Numbered from the stretch's first letter, positions 46,315 to 55,539 are shown. The stretch is DNA of 64,000 bases from Marinobacter bohaiensis (GCF_003258515.1 NZ_QGEH01000001.1:186001-250000), one strand, 5' to 3'. Numbers and translations: made by a program. Notes: a model not told the origin generated them from the letters alone.

Positions 46315-48120
46315 ATGACCTACCGACTCTGGGCCTTGCTGCTTTTCCTGTCGACGATGGGCGTGTGCTGGCTGCTGGGCGGTTGGGCCGGATACCGGAT
46401 GCTGGAGCAGGAAGGGCAGGAGGAATCCTTTCGCTACAGCCAACTGGTGGCTAACGAGCTCAAGCGCTACCGGCCCATTCCCGAGTTGATGGCCGAGCAT
46501 CCGCTGCTGGAAAGCGTGCTGCGCGAGCCGGGCGACCAGTCCCTGGTGCTGCAGGCCAACCAGGAAATGCAGCGCATGGCGGAAATCGTCGGTAGCTCCG
46601 ACGTCTACCTGATGGACCGCACCGGCTACACCATCGCCGCCAGCAACTACCGTCGGCAGGACAGCTTCATCGGGCGTCAGTTCGATTACCGCCCGTATTT
46701 CCAGCAGGCCATGGCCAGCGGTGGCTCAGCGGTGTATTTCGCCCTGGGCACCACCTCCGATATCCGCGGGCTGTACTTCTCCCATCCGGTAAAAGCCACG
46801 GACGGCGGCATTCTGGGCGTGATTGCGGTGAAAGTGCAGGTGGACGAGCTGGAGTCCCAGTGGCAGCGGCCCGACCTGCTGCACGATTCGGAGATGGCGG
46901 TGCTCGACGGCGGCGGCATCAGCTTCCTGGCGAGCCGGGACAGCTGGCTGTACCGGGACTTCGAACCCGCCAGCCAGGCGCAGACACCCAACCTGCGCTA
47001 TCCCAAGCGGGATCTGGCGCCCATACCCATCGAGACGCTGAGTCAGCCATGGGGCGTGTCCGACCGTTCGCGCAAAGTGCTGATTTCCGAAGGGGAAACG
47101 CCGGCGGAGTTCCTCAGTATCCGCTCGCCATTGCCCAAGATGGACTGGTCGCTGCAGGTGATGATCGGCACCCAGCCGGTGATGTGGATTCGCCTGCAGT
47201 TCCTGGTGGGGGGCTTCCTGGCCTTTATCGGCGTCTTCCTGACCTGGCTCTACCTGCGCGAGCGCTACCGGCGCGAGGCGGAGCTGGCCCAGCGCGGCGA
47301 ACAACTGGAGCGACGCGTGGCGGAGCGTACCGCCGATCTGGAGAATTCCAACCGCCAGCTGCTGGAGGAAATCCGCCAGCGGGAAGAGGCGCAGAACGAA
47401 CTCAAGGAAACCCAGCAGGAGCTGATCCAGGCGGCCAAACTGGCGGTGCTGGGGCAGATGTCGGCGGGCCTGAACCACGAGATGAACCAGCCGCTGACCG
47501 CGATCCAGACATACGCCCGCAACAGCCGGCGCTTCCTGGAGCGGGGCGAGGGCGCGATGGTGGACGCCAACCTGCAGGAGATCCAGAACCTGTGCCAGAA
47601 AATGGCGGAGATGACCCGCCAGTTCAAAGTGTTCGCGCGCAAGTCCGAGGGGCCGCCGGCGCCAGTGGACCTGCGCCAGTCGGTGGACGCCGCGCTCAAG
47701 ATCATCGCTGCCCAGAGCAACAGCGAGGGCGTCGGTATCCGCTGGCAGCGACCGGACGATCCGGTCATGATCCACGGCGACCTGATCCGCATCGAGCAGG
47801 TGATGGTCAACCTGATTGCCAATGCCGTGCAGGCGGTCGAGGGCGCCGACCAGCCGGAGGTGCTGATCGACGTGCTGGCCGATGCCGACGGCTGGCAATG
47901 CCGGGTGCGGGATAACGGCACCGGCCTGCCGGCGGACACCGAGCAGGTGTTCGAACCTTTCTTTACCACCAAGTCGATGAAGCAGGGGCTCGGTCTGGGG
48001 CTGTCCATCTCCCGGCAGATCGTCGACGCCCTGGGCGGTACACTGACCGGACACAACCGCAGCGACGGACCCGGTGCCGAATTCATCCTCACCCTGACCC
48101 GACGGGAGGCCATGGAATGA
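46315..48120 (+). CDS. DctB-like sensor histidine kinase
   Basis: This 601-residue membrane kinase has two membrane helices (about 5-25 and 285-310) bracketing a double-Cache periplasmic sensor (VYLMDRTGYTIAASNYRR, FSHPVKATDGGILGVIAVKV). A coiled coil leads to HisKA with phospho-His388 (GLNHEMNQPL) and a HATPase domain (DNGTGLPADTEQVFEPFFTTK, GLGLGLSISRQI). It resembles C4-dicarboxylate sensor DctB. AGGAG lies upstream of the ATG at 46315. It overlaps the regulator gene by 4 bases. It probably reports the ligand of the adjacent TAXI transporter. Confidence 0.9.
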   Translation: MTYRLWALLLFLSTMGVCWLLGGWAGYRMLEQEGQEESFRYSQLVANELKRYRPIPELMAEHPLLESVLREPGDQSLVLQANQEMQRMAEIVGSSDVYLMDRTGYTIAASNYRRQDSFIGRQFDYRPYFQQAMASGGSAVYFALGTTSDIRGLYFSHPVKATDGGILGVIAVKVQVDELESQWQRPDLLHDSEMAVLDGGGISFLASRDSWLYRDFEPASQAQTPNLRYPKRDLAPIPIETLSQPWGVSDRSRKVLISEGETPAEFLSIRSPLPKMDWSLQVMIGTQPVMWIRLQFLVGGFLAFIGVFLTWLYLRERYRREAELAQRGEQLERRVAERTADLENSNRQLLEEIRQREEAQNELKETQQELIQAAKLAVLGQMSAGLNHEMNQPLTAIQTYARNSRRFLERGEGAMVDANLQEIQNLCQKMAEMTRQFKVFARKSEGPPAPVDLRQSVDAALKIIAAQSNSEGVGIRWQRPDDPVMIHGDLIRIEQVMVNLIANAVQAVEGADQPEVLIDVLADADGWQCRVRDNGTGLPADTEQVFEPFFTTKSMKQGLGLGLSISRQIVDALGGTLTGHNRSDGPGAEFILTLTRREAME

Positions 48121-49469
48121 CAGACGCAGACGTACTCTTCATCGACGACGACGAGTCGATTCGCCAGGCCATGGCCCAGACCCTGGCGCTGGAGGACCTG
48201 AAGGTGGACTGCCACGCCGACGGTGCCTCGGGCCTGGCCGGCCTGGGGCCCGACTACGAAGGCGTGATCCTGTGCGACTACAACATGCCGGGCATGGACG
48301 GGCTGGAACTGCTGGACAAGGTCCAGGCCATGGACGACGCCATTCCCGTGATCATCCTCACCGGGCAGGGGGACATCAGTACCGCCGTGTCCGCCATGCA
48401 GCGCGGCGCCTACGATTTTATCGAGAAGCCGTTCGACCACGACGAACTGATCGAGCTGCTGCGCCACGCCCTGGAGAAACGCCACCTGGCCCTGGAAAAC
48501 CGGCGCCTGAAGGCCCAACTGCGCCAGCTGGCCCGACCCGGCCCGCGCATCCTGGGGGATTCGCCCGCGATGCAGAAGGTGATCGCCACCGTCGAGCCGC
48601 TGCTGGACATCTCCGCCAACATCCTGATCCACGGCGAGACCGGTTCCGGCAAGGACGCGCTGGCGCGCTACATCCACGAGAACAGCCCGCGCAGCGCCCA
48701 CAACTTCGTCGCCATCAACTGTGGCGCGGTGCCGGAGAACCTGATCGAGAGCGAGCTGTTCGGCCACGAGGCGGGGGCGTTTACCGGCGCGGACAAGCGC
48801 CGCATCGGCAAGATCGAACACGCCGACAAGGGCACTCTGTTCCTGGACGAAGTGGAGAGCATGCCCCTGGCGCTGCAGGTGAAGCTGCTGCGGGTACTGG
48901 AAGAGCGTAAGGTGGAACGGCTTGGGAGCAACACGCCACTGGACACCGACGTTCGGGTGATTGCCGCCACCAAGTCCGATCTGAAGGCGCTGAGCGATGC
49001 CGGCGACTTCCGCGCCGACCTCTACTACCGGCTCAACGTGGTCAAGGTGGACATCCCGTCCCTGCGCGAGCGTAAGGAAGACGTGCCGCTGCTGTTCCAC
49101 CACTTCGTGCTGATCGCCGCGGCCCGCTACGACCGTGAGAGCGTGCCGCTGGATGCCGAGCAGGCGGCGCGCCTGATGCAGCACACCTGGCCCGGCAACG
49201 TGCGGGAGCTGCGCAACCTGGCCGAACGCTACGTGCTGCTGGGTCCGACGGCGCTGGAGGAAACCGGCACCGCGGTCACCGATAACGTGCCCGGCCGGCG
49301 CACCCTGGGCGAGATGATGGACGCCTTCGAGCGCTCCGCCATCGTCAGCGCCCTCAACGCCTGTCAGGGCAGCCTCAAGGACACCATGGTGCAACTGGGC
49401 ATCGCCCGTAAGACCCTGTACGACAAGATGAAGAAGCACGGCCTGGACAAGGCCGAGTTCCGCGACTGA
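48117..49469 (+). CDS. DctD-like sigma-54-dependent response regulator
   Basis: This 450-residue protein has a receiver domain (about 5-118, phospho-Asp54), a AAA+ sigma-54 interaction domain (about 144-380, Walker A GETGSGKD at 173-180, GAFTGA at 220-225) and a Fis-type HTH at the C-terminus (DTMVQLGIARKTLYDKMKKHG). It activates RpoN promoters when phosphorylated by its partner kinase. The sigma-54 promoter at 42763, the only good one I see in the window, is the likely target, closing a transporter-sensor-regulator loop. Confidence 0.93.
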   Translation: MTDADVLFIDDDESIRQAMAQTLALEDLKVDCHADGASGLAGLGPDYEGVILCDYNMPGMDGLELLDKVQAMDDAIPVIILTGQGDISTAVSAMQRGAYDFIEKPFDHDELIELLRHALEKRHLALENRRLKAQLRQLARPGPRILGDSPAMQKVIATVEPLLDISANILIHGETGSGKDALARYIHENSPRSAHNFVAINCGAVPENLIESELFGHEAGAFTGADKRRIGKIEHADKGTLFLDEVESMPLALQVKLLRVLEERKVERLGSNTPLDTDVRVIAATKSDLKALSDAGDFRADLYYRLNVVKVDIPSLRERKEDVPLLFHHFVLIAAARYDRESVPLDAEQAARLMQHTWPGNVRELRNLAERYVLLGPTALEETGTAVTDNVPGRRTLGEMMDAFERSAIVSALNACQGSLKDTMVQLGIARKTLYDKMKKHGLDKAEFRD

Positions 49470-49485
49470 CGTGTCGCTCTCTCGA

Positions 49486-49505
49486 TACTGTTTTTATATA
49501 CAGTA
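49486..49505. promoter_or_regulatory. LexA (SOS) box upstream of yebG
   Basis: CTGT-N8-ACAG with an AT-rich core, extended to TACTG...CAGTA, is a near-perfect SOS box (49488-49503 core). It lies 76 bp upstream of yebG, a known LexA-controlled gene in E. coli. Confidence 0.92.
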
Positions 49506-49581
49506 ATTTACTGCTATGCTGCTCCGACGCGAGCGCCGGCGACCGATTGCTGCGCCGGCGATGACGACAGGAGATTGATTC

Positions 49582-49866
49582 ATGGCAGTAAAAGCGCTGT
49601 ACTTTTCAGAGAGGGACGGGCAGGCGATGGCACTGAAGCATCCGGATACCATGCTGTTTGCCAACAAGGCGGACGCCGACGCACGGGACAGGATGTTGGA
49701 ACTGTCCGAGGAAATCATGGTATTTCTGCAGGGCCGGGTGGACGGACTGTCCGATGAGCTGGCCGAGCAATGCGCCCTGGCCATCGCCGAAGAGAAGGAC
49801 CTGTTCCAGAAAGCCCTGAAGAAACCTTCCCTGCTCAACCAGGGCCGGGACGACACAACGGACTGA
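49582..49866 (+). CDS. yebG: YebG family DNA-damage-inducible protein
   Basis: This 94-residue acidic protein begins MAVKALYFSERDG and has the YebG pattern of an N-terminal strand pair, KADADARDRMLELSEE and AIAEEKDLFQKALKKP. YebG is a small SOS-induced protein of unclear molecular function. CAGGAG lies 8 bases before the ATG, and a LexA box precedes it, fully consistent with the call. The META-domain lipoprotein gene begins 6 bases after its stop, so it may share the SOS promoter. Confidence 0.88.
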   Translation: MAVKALYFSERDGQAMALKHPDTMLFANKADADARDRMLELSEEIMVFLQGRVDGLSDELAEQCALAIAEEKDLFQKALKKPSLLNQGRDDTTD

Positions 49867-49872
49867 TACCCC

Positions 49873-50340
49873 ATGATGAAGGCGGCGCCCTATCTGCGCG
49901 TTCTGTTATTGCTGCTGGCCGGCTGCGTGATGTCGGCCTGCACCACGGTGCCGGCGGAAGAAGAAGCCGCTGAAGCTGAAATCACCTTTACCAACACCTT
50001 CTGGCGCCTGGCGCACGTGGGCGGTGAGAAGGTGGCGGCGGAGAACGGCGTGAACGCGCCCTACATCGTCTTCCTCGACGATGGCCGGGTGAACGGCTTC
50101 GCCGGCTGTAACGATTTTCGCGGCCGCTACGGCACCTTCGAAGGCCAGTTCCGCTTCGTCGAAATGGCCGCCACCCGCAAGATCTGCCCGGGCGAGCCGG
50201 TGGAGCCGGCGTTCATGAAAGCCATGCGCCAGACCGTGGCGGTGGACATCAAGGACGACGAGCTGTTGCTGCTCAATACCGAAGGGCAGCCGCTGGCGGT
50301 GTTCAAGGCGATGAAAAAACGTTTCCAGTCCGCCTTGTAA
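49873..50340 (+). CDS. META-domain (HslJ-like) lipoprotein
   Basis: This 155-residue protein has a lipoprotein signal (LAGC at residue 18 or MSAC at 23) and a single META domain (FTNTFWRLAHVGGEKV, GRVNGFAGCNDFRGRYGTFEG, EMAATRKICPG, EPAFMKAM), as in HslJ, linked to heat and novobiocin resistance in E. coli. It is probably outer-membrane anchored. The start is one of two adjacent ATGs (49873, 49876). Tight spacing after yebG suggests co-transcription. Confidence 0.88.
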   Translation: MMKAAPYLRVLLLLLAGCVMSACTTVPAEEEAAEAEITFTNTFWRLAHVGGEKVAAENGVNAPYIVFLDDGRVNGFAGCNDFRGRYGTFEGQFRFVEMAATRKICPGEPVEPAFMKAMRQTVAVDIKDDELLLLNTEGQPLAVFKAMKKRFQSAL

Positions 50341-50345
50341 CGGGG

Positions 50346-50891
50346 CTAGGGACGCGGGTAAAGCCGCTCCGGTTCGACCACCACAATCTGCTCGCCGTCG
50401 CCGATACTGGCCTGGCCATCCTGGATGGTGCACTGGAAGGTCATGGATCGCTCCGCCAGGGCGGCGAGCGCGTCCGCATCGTCGTCGTTGACCTGCAGGA
50501 TGGTCAGGTTGTCGAAGCGGCTGACCTTGCCCGCCATCTTGTCCCACCACACCGGTACCGCCCGGCCGCCGTAGGCCAGGATTACCACCTGTTCCGACCT
50601 GCCGCAGGCCTTGCGGATACGGCTCTCATCCGGCAGCCCCAGCTCGATCCAGAGCTCGATCTCGTCACTCAGGCTTTTCCGCCACAGGTCCGGCTCGTCG
50701 TCCGTGCTCAGCCCCTTGGTGAAAGCGAGCGCTTCGTCAGCGTAATAGGCGAATGCCAGCAGTCGCAGCATCAGCCGCTCGTCCGTCTCCGACGGGTGCC
50801 GGGCCAGGGTCAGGGTATGGTCCGCGTAGTAGCCGCGATCCATATCCGCGATGTTGATGTGGGCTTTGAATACCGTGGACTTGAGCGCCAT
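50346..50891 (-). CDS. yaeQ: YaeQ family protein
   Basis: This 181-residue protein has the YaeQ hallmark MALKSTVFKAHINIADMDRGYYADHTLTLARHPSE (split), LRLLAFAYYADEAL and WIELGLPDESRIRKACGRSEQV. YaeQ has a PD-(D/E)XK-like fold of unknown activity and was once reported as a transcription anti-terminator suppressor. Full length. It is convergent with the META gene, 5 bases between stops. Confidence 0.93.
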   Translation of the reverse strand: MALKSTVFKAHINIADMDRGYYADHTLTLARHPSETDERLMLRLLAFAYYADEALAFTKGLSTDDEPDLWRKSLSDEIELWIELGLPDESRIRKACGRSEQVVILAYGGRAVPVWWDKMAGKVSRFDNLTILQVNDDDADALAALAERSMTFQCTIQDGQASIGDGEQIVVVEPERLYPRP

Positions 50892-51098
50892 GGCCGGTCT
50901 CGCAGGGATAAGAGAAAGGCGGCTATTGTCGGCCAGTGGCGCGAGCGGGTAAAGCGAAAGCCTCGTTCAATGCGAAAAAATCGGATCGGTGGCGCTGTTC
51001 GGTTTTCTATTCCTTGGCGGTGGCCCACGCGATTAGGCGGCAAGGGCCGCCGTCGGGTACATTGGCGAAGCCGTTAAAAACCACAACAAGGAGCTTTC

Positions 51099-51896
51099 AT
51101 GACGTCCCGAACCATCTGGATCACCGGCGCCTCGTCCGGCATCGGTGAAGCGCTGGCGATCCGCTTTGCCCGGGAGGGCGCCAACCTGGTTCTGTCCGCG
51201 CGGCGCGAGGATGAACTGAAACGCGTCGAAGCCCGTTGCCTGGACGCCGGGCTGCACGCCGATCAGGTGCTGGTGCTGCCGCTCGACGTGACCGACTGGG
51301 AATCCCTGCCGGGGGCAGTGTCCCGGGTGACGGCGCAATTCGGCTCTATCGACCTGCTGATCAACAACGCCGGCGTGTCCCAGCGCTCGTTGTGCAAGGA
51401 CACGGACATGAGTGTCTACCGCAAGTTGATGGACGTGGACGTGATGGGGCAGATCGCCCTGACCAAGGCCGTGCTGCCGGACATGCTGGAACGCGGTTCC
51501 GGCCACATCGCGGTAACCGCCAGCGTTGCGGGCAAGGTGGGCGTGCCCCAGCGCACCGGCTACTGCGCCGCCAAACACGCCGTGATGGGCTTCTTCGACG
51601 CGCTGCGGGCGGAAGTGGAGGACGCCGGCGTGCACGTGTCCACCATCGTGCCCGGCTTCATCCGTACCTCGATTGCCGAGAACGCCCTGGCCGCCGATGG
51701 GTCGGCTTTCGGACAGGTCGACGACGACATCGCCGGCGGCATGGACGTGGACGAGTGCGCCGAGGTGGTGGTCAAGGGGCTGAACGCGAAGACGCGTGAA
51801 ATCCCGGTCGGCAAGGGCAAGGAAATGGCGGCTTTGTGGGTCAAGCGGATCGCGCCGGAAATGCTGTTCAGGCTCACCAAAGGCCGCAATGGGTAA
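51099..51896 (+). CDS. Short-chain dehydrogenase/reductase
   Basis: This 265-residue classical SDR has TGASSGIGEAL (residues 10-20), NNAGVSQRS, the catalytic Ser in TASVAGKVG and YCAAKHAVMG. It resembles the DHRS7-like or YdfG-like group, acting on an unknown alcohol/ketone with NADP(H). AAGGAG precedes the ATG. It is a single gene between yaeQ (divergent) and the DUF1254 gene. Confidence 0.9.
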   Translation: MTSRTIWITGASSGIGEALAIRFAREGANLVLSARREDELKRVEARCLDAGLHADQVLVLPLDVTDWESLPGAVSRVTAQFGSIDLLINNAGVSQRSLCKDTDMSVYRKLMDVDVMGQIALTKAVLPDMLERGSGHIAVTASVAGKVGVPQRTGYCAAKHAVMGFFDALRAEVEDAGVHVSTIVPGFIRTSIAENALAADGSAFGQVDDDIAGGMDVDECAEVVVKGLNAKTREIPVGKGKEMAALWVKRIAPEMLFRLTKGRNG

Positions 51897-52032
51897 GCGT
51901 TTGTAATGCTTCCGAAAACTGGCGGTGGCGAATTCTTTGTCTAGACTTTGTCCAGAGTGGGGCGCTGCAAGGACCTCGGGCGCTCACGATGCTCCCGCAT
52001 TGACCGCACCCTCAAGACGACAAGGATGGACG

Positions 52033-53508
52033 ATGAAACGCCACTTCAACACGCTGCTCGGCTCAGCGCTTTTCATGATGATGCTCACCCCCGCCGCGCA
52101 AGCGGCGCAAGACGGTGGGCAGGTGCCTCCTCCGCAATCCGCCAGCGATGTGCCTGAACCCGTGTCCGGCGCGCCTCTCGCCCCGGAGTACGCGTCGGCC
52201 ATCGGTCGAATGGCGTACGTCTGGGGCTGGCCGCTGGTGAACATGCACAACCGCCAGACGCTGTTCGCCACCGCGCCGAAACCCGGGCTTCTGGGCGGCG
52301 TCCTGCCTGTTGCGCCGCTGAACCAGGTCAGCATGCTGTCGGACTATTTGCGACCGGAACAGCGCTTTGTTACCTCGCCCAATCAGGATGTGGTCTATGG
52401 GGCCGGCTTCCTCGCGCTTGATCAGGATGCGGTCGTGGTTCAGGTGCCCGATTTCGGCGACCGCTTCTGGGTCTATCAGGTTGTCGACCAGCGGTCGGAT
52501 TCGTTTGCGGCGATGGGGATCCAGTACGGTACCGAACCCGGTCATTACCTGCTGGTCGGGCCGGACTGGGACGGTGAAACGCCGGACGGGATCAAGGGGG
52601 TTTTTCACTCCCAGACCCATCTCGGCGCGGTCTTTCCCCGCATCTTTATGGATGACACCGCAGAAGACCGGGAAGCAATCCAGCCCCTCATCGATCAGGT
52701 GATGGCCTATCCGCTGGCCGCGTACACCGGCGAGATGAAAACCACGGACTGGTCGGAATCGCCCACCATCCCGAACCCCAACGAGGGCGGCGATGGCGAA
52801 ACCCAGTGGGTTGTGCCCGAGGAGTTCTTCAAGGTCCTGCCGGAGGTGCTGGCTGAAACCCCGCCGCTGCCGGGAGAGGAAGGTATTTACGCGACGGTGC
52901 GGCAGGTGCTGGACGCCGCCGCGGACGATCCCGATTTGATGGAGGCGCTGACGCAAACGGCGGTAGAGACCGAAGAGCAGGTCATCTCGGACATGTTCGA
53001 GTTCCGCAATAACGGCGTCGATGCGGGCAACGGCTGGCGGACGCAGCAGAACGCGGCTCGCTTCGGCTACGACTACTTCCAGCGTACCGCAACGGCCAAG
53101 GGCAACATGTTCTCGAACGTGCCCCAGGAAACGATGTATTTCGGGGCCGATTTCGACAGCACTGGCGATCGGCTTGATGGCGCCGGGAACTACACCGTTA
53201 CCTTCCCCGCCGGGCAGTTGCCGCCGGTCAACGGTTTCTGGTCGCTGACCCTCTATAACGAACAGCATTTCTTCTACCCGAACGAGCTCGACCGCTTCTC
53301 GCTGGGCACGAAGAACAAGTCCCTCGTCACCAACGACGACGGCAGCCTGACGATCTACGTCCAGAATGAGAATCCCGGCGGTGAGCGCGAGGCCAACTGG
53401 CTGCCGGCGCCCGAGGACCACTTCTCGCTGTACATCCGGGCGTACTGGCCGAAGGAGGCGATCACGAACGGCGACTGGACTCCCCCGACCATTGAGCCGG
53501 CGGACTGA
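52033..53508 (+). CDS. DUF1254/DUF1214 domain exported protein
   Basis: This 491-residue protein has a Sec signal peptide (about 1-24, ending AAQAA). An N-terminal DUF1254 domain (about 60-190: YVWGWPLVNMHNRQTLF, VTSPNQDVVYGAGFLALDQ) is followed by a C-terminal DUF1214 domain (about 370-480: PPVNGFWSLTLYNEQHFFYPN, SLYIRAYWP). The family is widespread and uncharacterised; some members are annotated as transporters or hydrolases without good evidence. ATG at 52033 is chosen for the signal peptide and AAGGA upstream. It is followed closely by a deoxyribosyltransferase-like gene. Confidence 0.88.
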   Translation: MKRHFNTLLGSALFMMMLTPAAQAAQDGGQVPPPQSASDVPEPVSGAPLAPEYASAIGRMAYVWGWPLVNMHNRQTLFATAPKPGLLGGVLPVAPLNQVSMLSDYLRPEQRFVTSPNQDVVYGAGFLALDQDAVVVQVPDFGDRFWVYQVVDQRSDSFAAMGIQYGTEPGHYLLVGPDWDGETPDGIKGVFHSQTHLGAVFPRIFMDDTAEDREAIQPLIDQVMAYPLAAYTGEMKTTDWSESPTIPNPNEGGDGETQWVVPEEFFKVLPEVLAETPPLPGEEGIYATVRQVLDAAADDPDLMEALTQTAVETEEQVISDMFEFRNNGVDAGNGWRTQQNAARFGYDYFQRTATAKGNMFSNVPQETMYFGADFDSTGDRLDGAGNYTVTFPAGQLPPVNGFWSLTLYNEQHFFYPNELDRFSLGTKNKSLVTNDDGSLTIYVQNENPGGEREANWLPAPEDHFSLYIRAYWPKEAITNGDWTPPTIEPAD

Positions 53509-53576
53509 ACGTGAATCGACGAAGTGAGCCTGTTTCAGAAACACGCCCTGAATGGCGATCGGCGGAGGTGGCAGCG

Positions 53577-54134
53577 GTGACGCCAGCGACGGTTTATCTG
53601 GCCGGCCCGGAAGTCTTCTTTCCGGAGCCGGTGCGTGCGCACGTCGACCGGCGCAAGAAAGCTGTCCTGCACGCGGCGGGGCTGGAAGGCCTGTCGCCGT
53701 CCGACAACGTGTTACCGGATGGCGTGGACGACCCGGCGCAGTGGATCTACGACGCCAACCGGGATCTGATGCAACAGGCCTCGGCGCTGATCGCCAACCT
53801 CACGCCGTTTCGCGGTCCCAGCGCCGATGCCGGGACCGTTTACGAGCTGGGCTACATGCTGGCGCTGGGCAAGCCGTCGATGGGCTTTTCGGTTTGCGCC
53901 ACGCCGTACAATCAGCGGGTGGGACCGGGCGATACCGATGCCAACGGCGCCGCCATCGAACCCTTTGGCCTGGCCGACAACCTGATGCTCGACTGCGGGC
54001 TGGCGCGGGCCGGAGGCGCCCTGCTGTGCGGCGATCTGGCCCATCGCCCGGCGGGGTTTGACCCCGCCGACTGCTTCGACGAGGCCCTGTTCCGCCGGGC
54101 CGTGGATCAGTTGAAAAGGCTGCTGTCGGCCTAG
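53577..54134 (+). CDS. Nucleoside 2-deoxyribosyltransferase
   Basis: This 185-residue enzyme of the NDT fold should exchange the base of 2'-deoxyribonucleosides or hydrolyse nucleotides. It has VYLAGPEVFFPEP at the N-terminus, NLTPFRGPSADAGTVYELGYMLALGK (split) with the nucleophilic Glu in VYELGY, and a C-terminal DNLML segment. The GTG at 53577 is preferred: GGAGG lies about 9 bases upstream and the family motif begins directly after it. An in-frame GTG at 53511 would add 22 residues. Its stop overlaps that of the convergent panE-like gene (CTAG). Confidence 0.85.
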   Translation: MTPATVYLAGPEVFFPEPVRAHVDRRKKAVLHAAGLEGLSPSDNVLPDGVDDPAQWIYDANRDLMQQASALIANLTPFRGPSADAGTVYELGYMLALGKPSMGFSVCATPYNQRVGPGDTDANGAAIEPFGLADNLMLDCGLARAGGALLCGDLAHRPAGFDPADCFDEALFRRAVDQLKRLLSA

Positions 54135-55102
54135 TTCGCTTCCCGCTGTTTCAACAGCTCACGCATGCGCAGGGTCACCAGCATGGTGTTGAGGTGCGGC
54201 ACCGCCACGCCGTGTTGTTCGGCGATGGCCACCACGTTGCCCAGCACCGCGTCCAGCTCGATGGGCCGGCCGTTCAGGTAGTCCAGCGCCATGCTGTTCT
54301 TGTAGGCGGTCATCTTGCGGGTGCCGGCGATCTGCTTGTCGATGATGTCCCGGTCCATGGGGTAGCCGTCGGCTTCCGCCACCTGGATCACTTCCTCGGT
54401 CAGCGCCCGGATCAGATCCTCACCGCCCTCGCTGTCGAGGATGGTGTCGGTGTCGGCGCCGCCGGCCAGTACCGACAGCGGGTTGAACGGGGTGTTCCAC
54501 AGGCACTTTTTCCAGCGTTCGCCCACCACCGTTTCCGTCAGCTTGACCTTGATCCCGCCGTCGTCGAACAGCCCCGCCAGCGTCTGACAGTCTTCACCGA
54601 TGCCCTCGGGGAATTGTCCCATCACCAGCCGGCCGTAGGAGTTGTGGTGCACCTGGCCGGGTCCCACGCGGCTCACGCCGATAAACGCCAGGCAGCTGAT
54701 GATCGGATTCTGCGGGTAGGCGTCGGCGATCTCGCGCTCGATGTCCAGGCCGTTCTCGATCAGTACGATGCGGGTCTTGTCCCCCAGCCAGGGGCGGATC
54801 AACGCGGCCCGGTCTACGCCCGGCAGTACCTTCACGCAGAGGATCAGGTAGTCGGGGGCGGCGGCCGGCGAGTCGCCGTCGCGGTAGACGTGATCGGGGT
54901 GGTAGGACAGGTCGCCCAGTTCACTCTCGATCTGGATGCCGTTGGCGACCACGGCGTCGTACTCGGATCGCATAACCACGCTCACCGGGCAGCCGGCCCG
55001 CTTGAGGATGGCGCCGTAGAAGCTGCCGATGGCGCCGGCGCCGACGATCAGGACACTGGGCTTGTCGGACCCGGCGGTTGCTGGCTTGGTTGGTTCTGAC
55101 AC
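54131..55102 (-). CDS. PanE/ApbA-family ketopantoate reductase-like protein
   Basis: This 323-residue NADP-dependent reductase has the Rossmann motif VGAGAIGSFYG, LCVKVLPG, IENGLDIE and the catalytic Lys region (ERWKKCLWNTPFNPLSVLAGG). PanE makes pantoate for coenzyme A. There is no other pantothenate gene nearby, and the conserved second part differs from E. coli PanE, so a relative acting on another 2-keto acid is possible. It lies 407 bp from the divergent adhesin gene. Confidence 0.88.
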   Translation of the reverse strand: MSEPTKPATAGSDKPSVLIVGAGAIGSFYGAILKRAGCPVSVVMRSEYDAVVANGIQIESELGDLSYHPDHVYRDGDSPAAAPDYLILCVKVLPGVDRAALIRPWLGDKTRIVLIENGLDIEREIADAYPQNPIISCLAFIGVSRVGPGQVHHNSYGRLVMGQFPEGIGEDCQTLAGLFDDGGIKVKLTETVVGERWKKCLWNTPFNPLSVLAGGADTDTILDSEGGEDLIRALTEEVIQVAEADGYPMDRDIIDKQIAGTRKMTAYKNSMALDYLNGRPIELDAVLGNVVAIAEQHGVAVPHLNTMLVTLRMRELLKQREAN

Positions 55103-55421
55103 GGTGAGTGACTCCTTACAATCGCTGAATGAATCGGCCTGCGGTTGGGGCAGGCGACGTCACACCATCCTGGGACGGCGTGCGTTCCGGTGTCTGTGCG
55201 GAGGCGAGCTGGGTGGCATCCTGACGGGGTGGCAACCGATGAGGCGCTTCTGTGTCGTCGTGCTCTTTTTATGGTCTTTGCTTTTTTAGTCGTTGCTTGT
55301 GCGCTCTGTCATGTGAAGGCGCGTCGCACGTTCCCTTGGCGCTTATCGTCGCCCGAACCCCGACCGTCGTCAATCACGGCCACATTCCTGAGACGCTCGC
55401 CAGGGCGCTCCTTAACACAAT

Positions 55422-55449
55422 TTGACGCTTTTCGCCCTTGATCTAGTCT
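55422..55449 (+). promoter_or_regulatory. Candidate sigma-70 promoter of the adhesin gene
   Basis: TTGACG (55422-55427), a 16-bp spacer and TAGTCT (55444-55449) form a fair sigma-70 promoter in an otherwise featureless 407-bp intergenic region (55103-55509), where I found no gene with a credible ribosome binding site. Confidence 0.45.
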
Positions 55450-55460
55450 TAATTAAACGT

Positions 55461-55515
55461 AGCGCCTTGATGTCACGCTGTTATAGCAGGCGCTTTCGCC
55501 GACAGGTCGGTGTCG
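55461..55515 (+). promoter_or_regulatory. Leader with mutually exclusive hairpins
   Basis: AGCGCC (55461-55466) can pair with GGCGCT (55489-55494), but GGCG of the latter can also pair with CGCC (55497-55500). A third stem CGACA (55500-55504) / TGTCG (55511-55515) follows, close to the start. Competing stems directly before a start codon suggest translational control; I cannot assign it to a known riboswitch. Confidence 0.35.
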
Positions 55516-55539
55516 GTTGCAATCCAGGACGGAAGTCGC

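Noticed and set aside
55145-55441. A 98-codon frame in the intergenic region before the adhesin gene
   Set aside because: No ribosome binding site, overlaps the candidate promoter, Arg/Cys-rich composition typical of non-coding GC-rich DNA.
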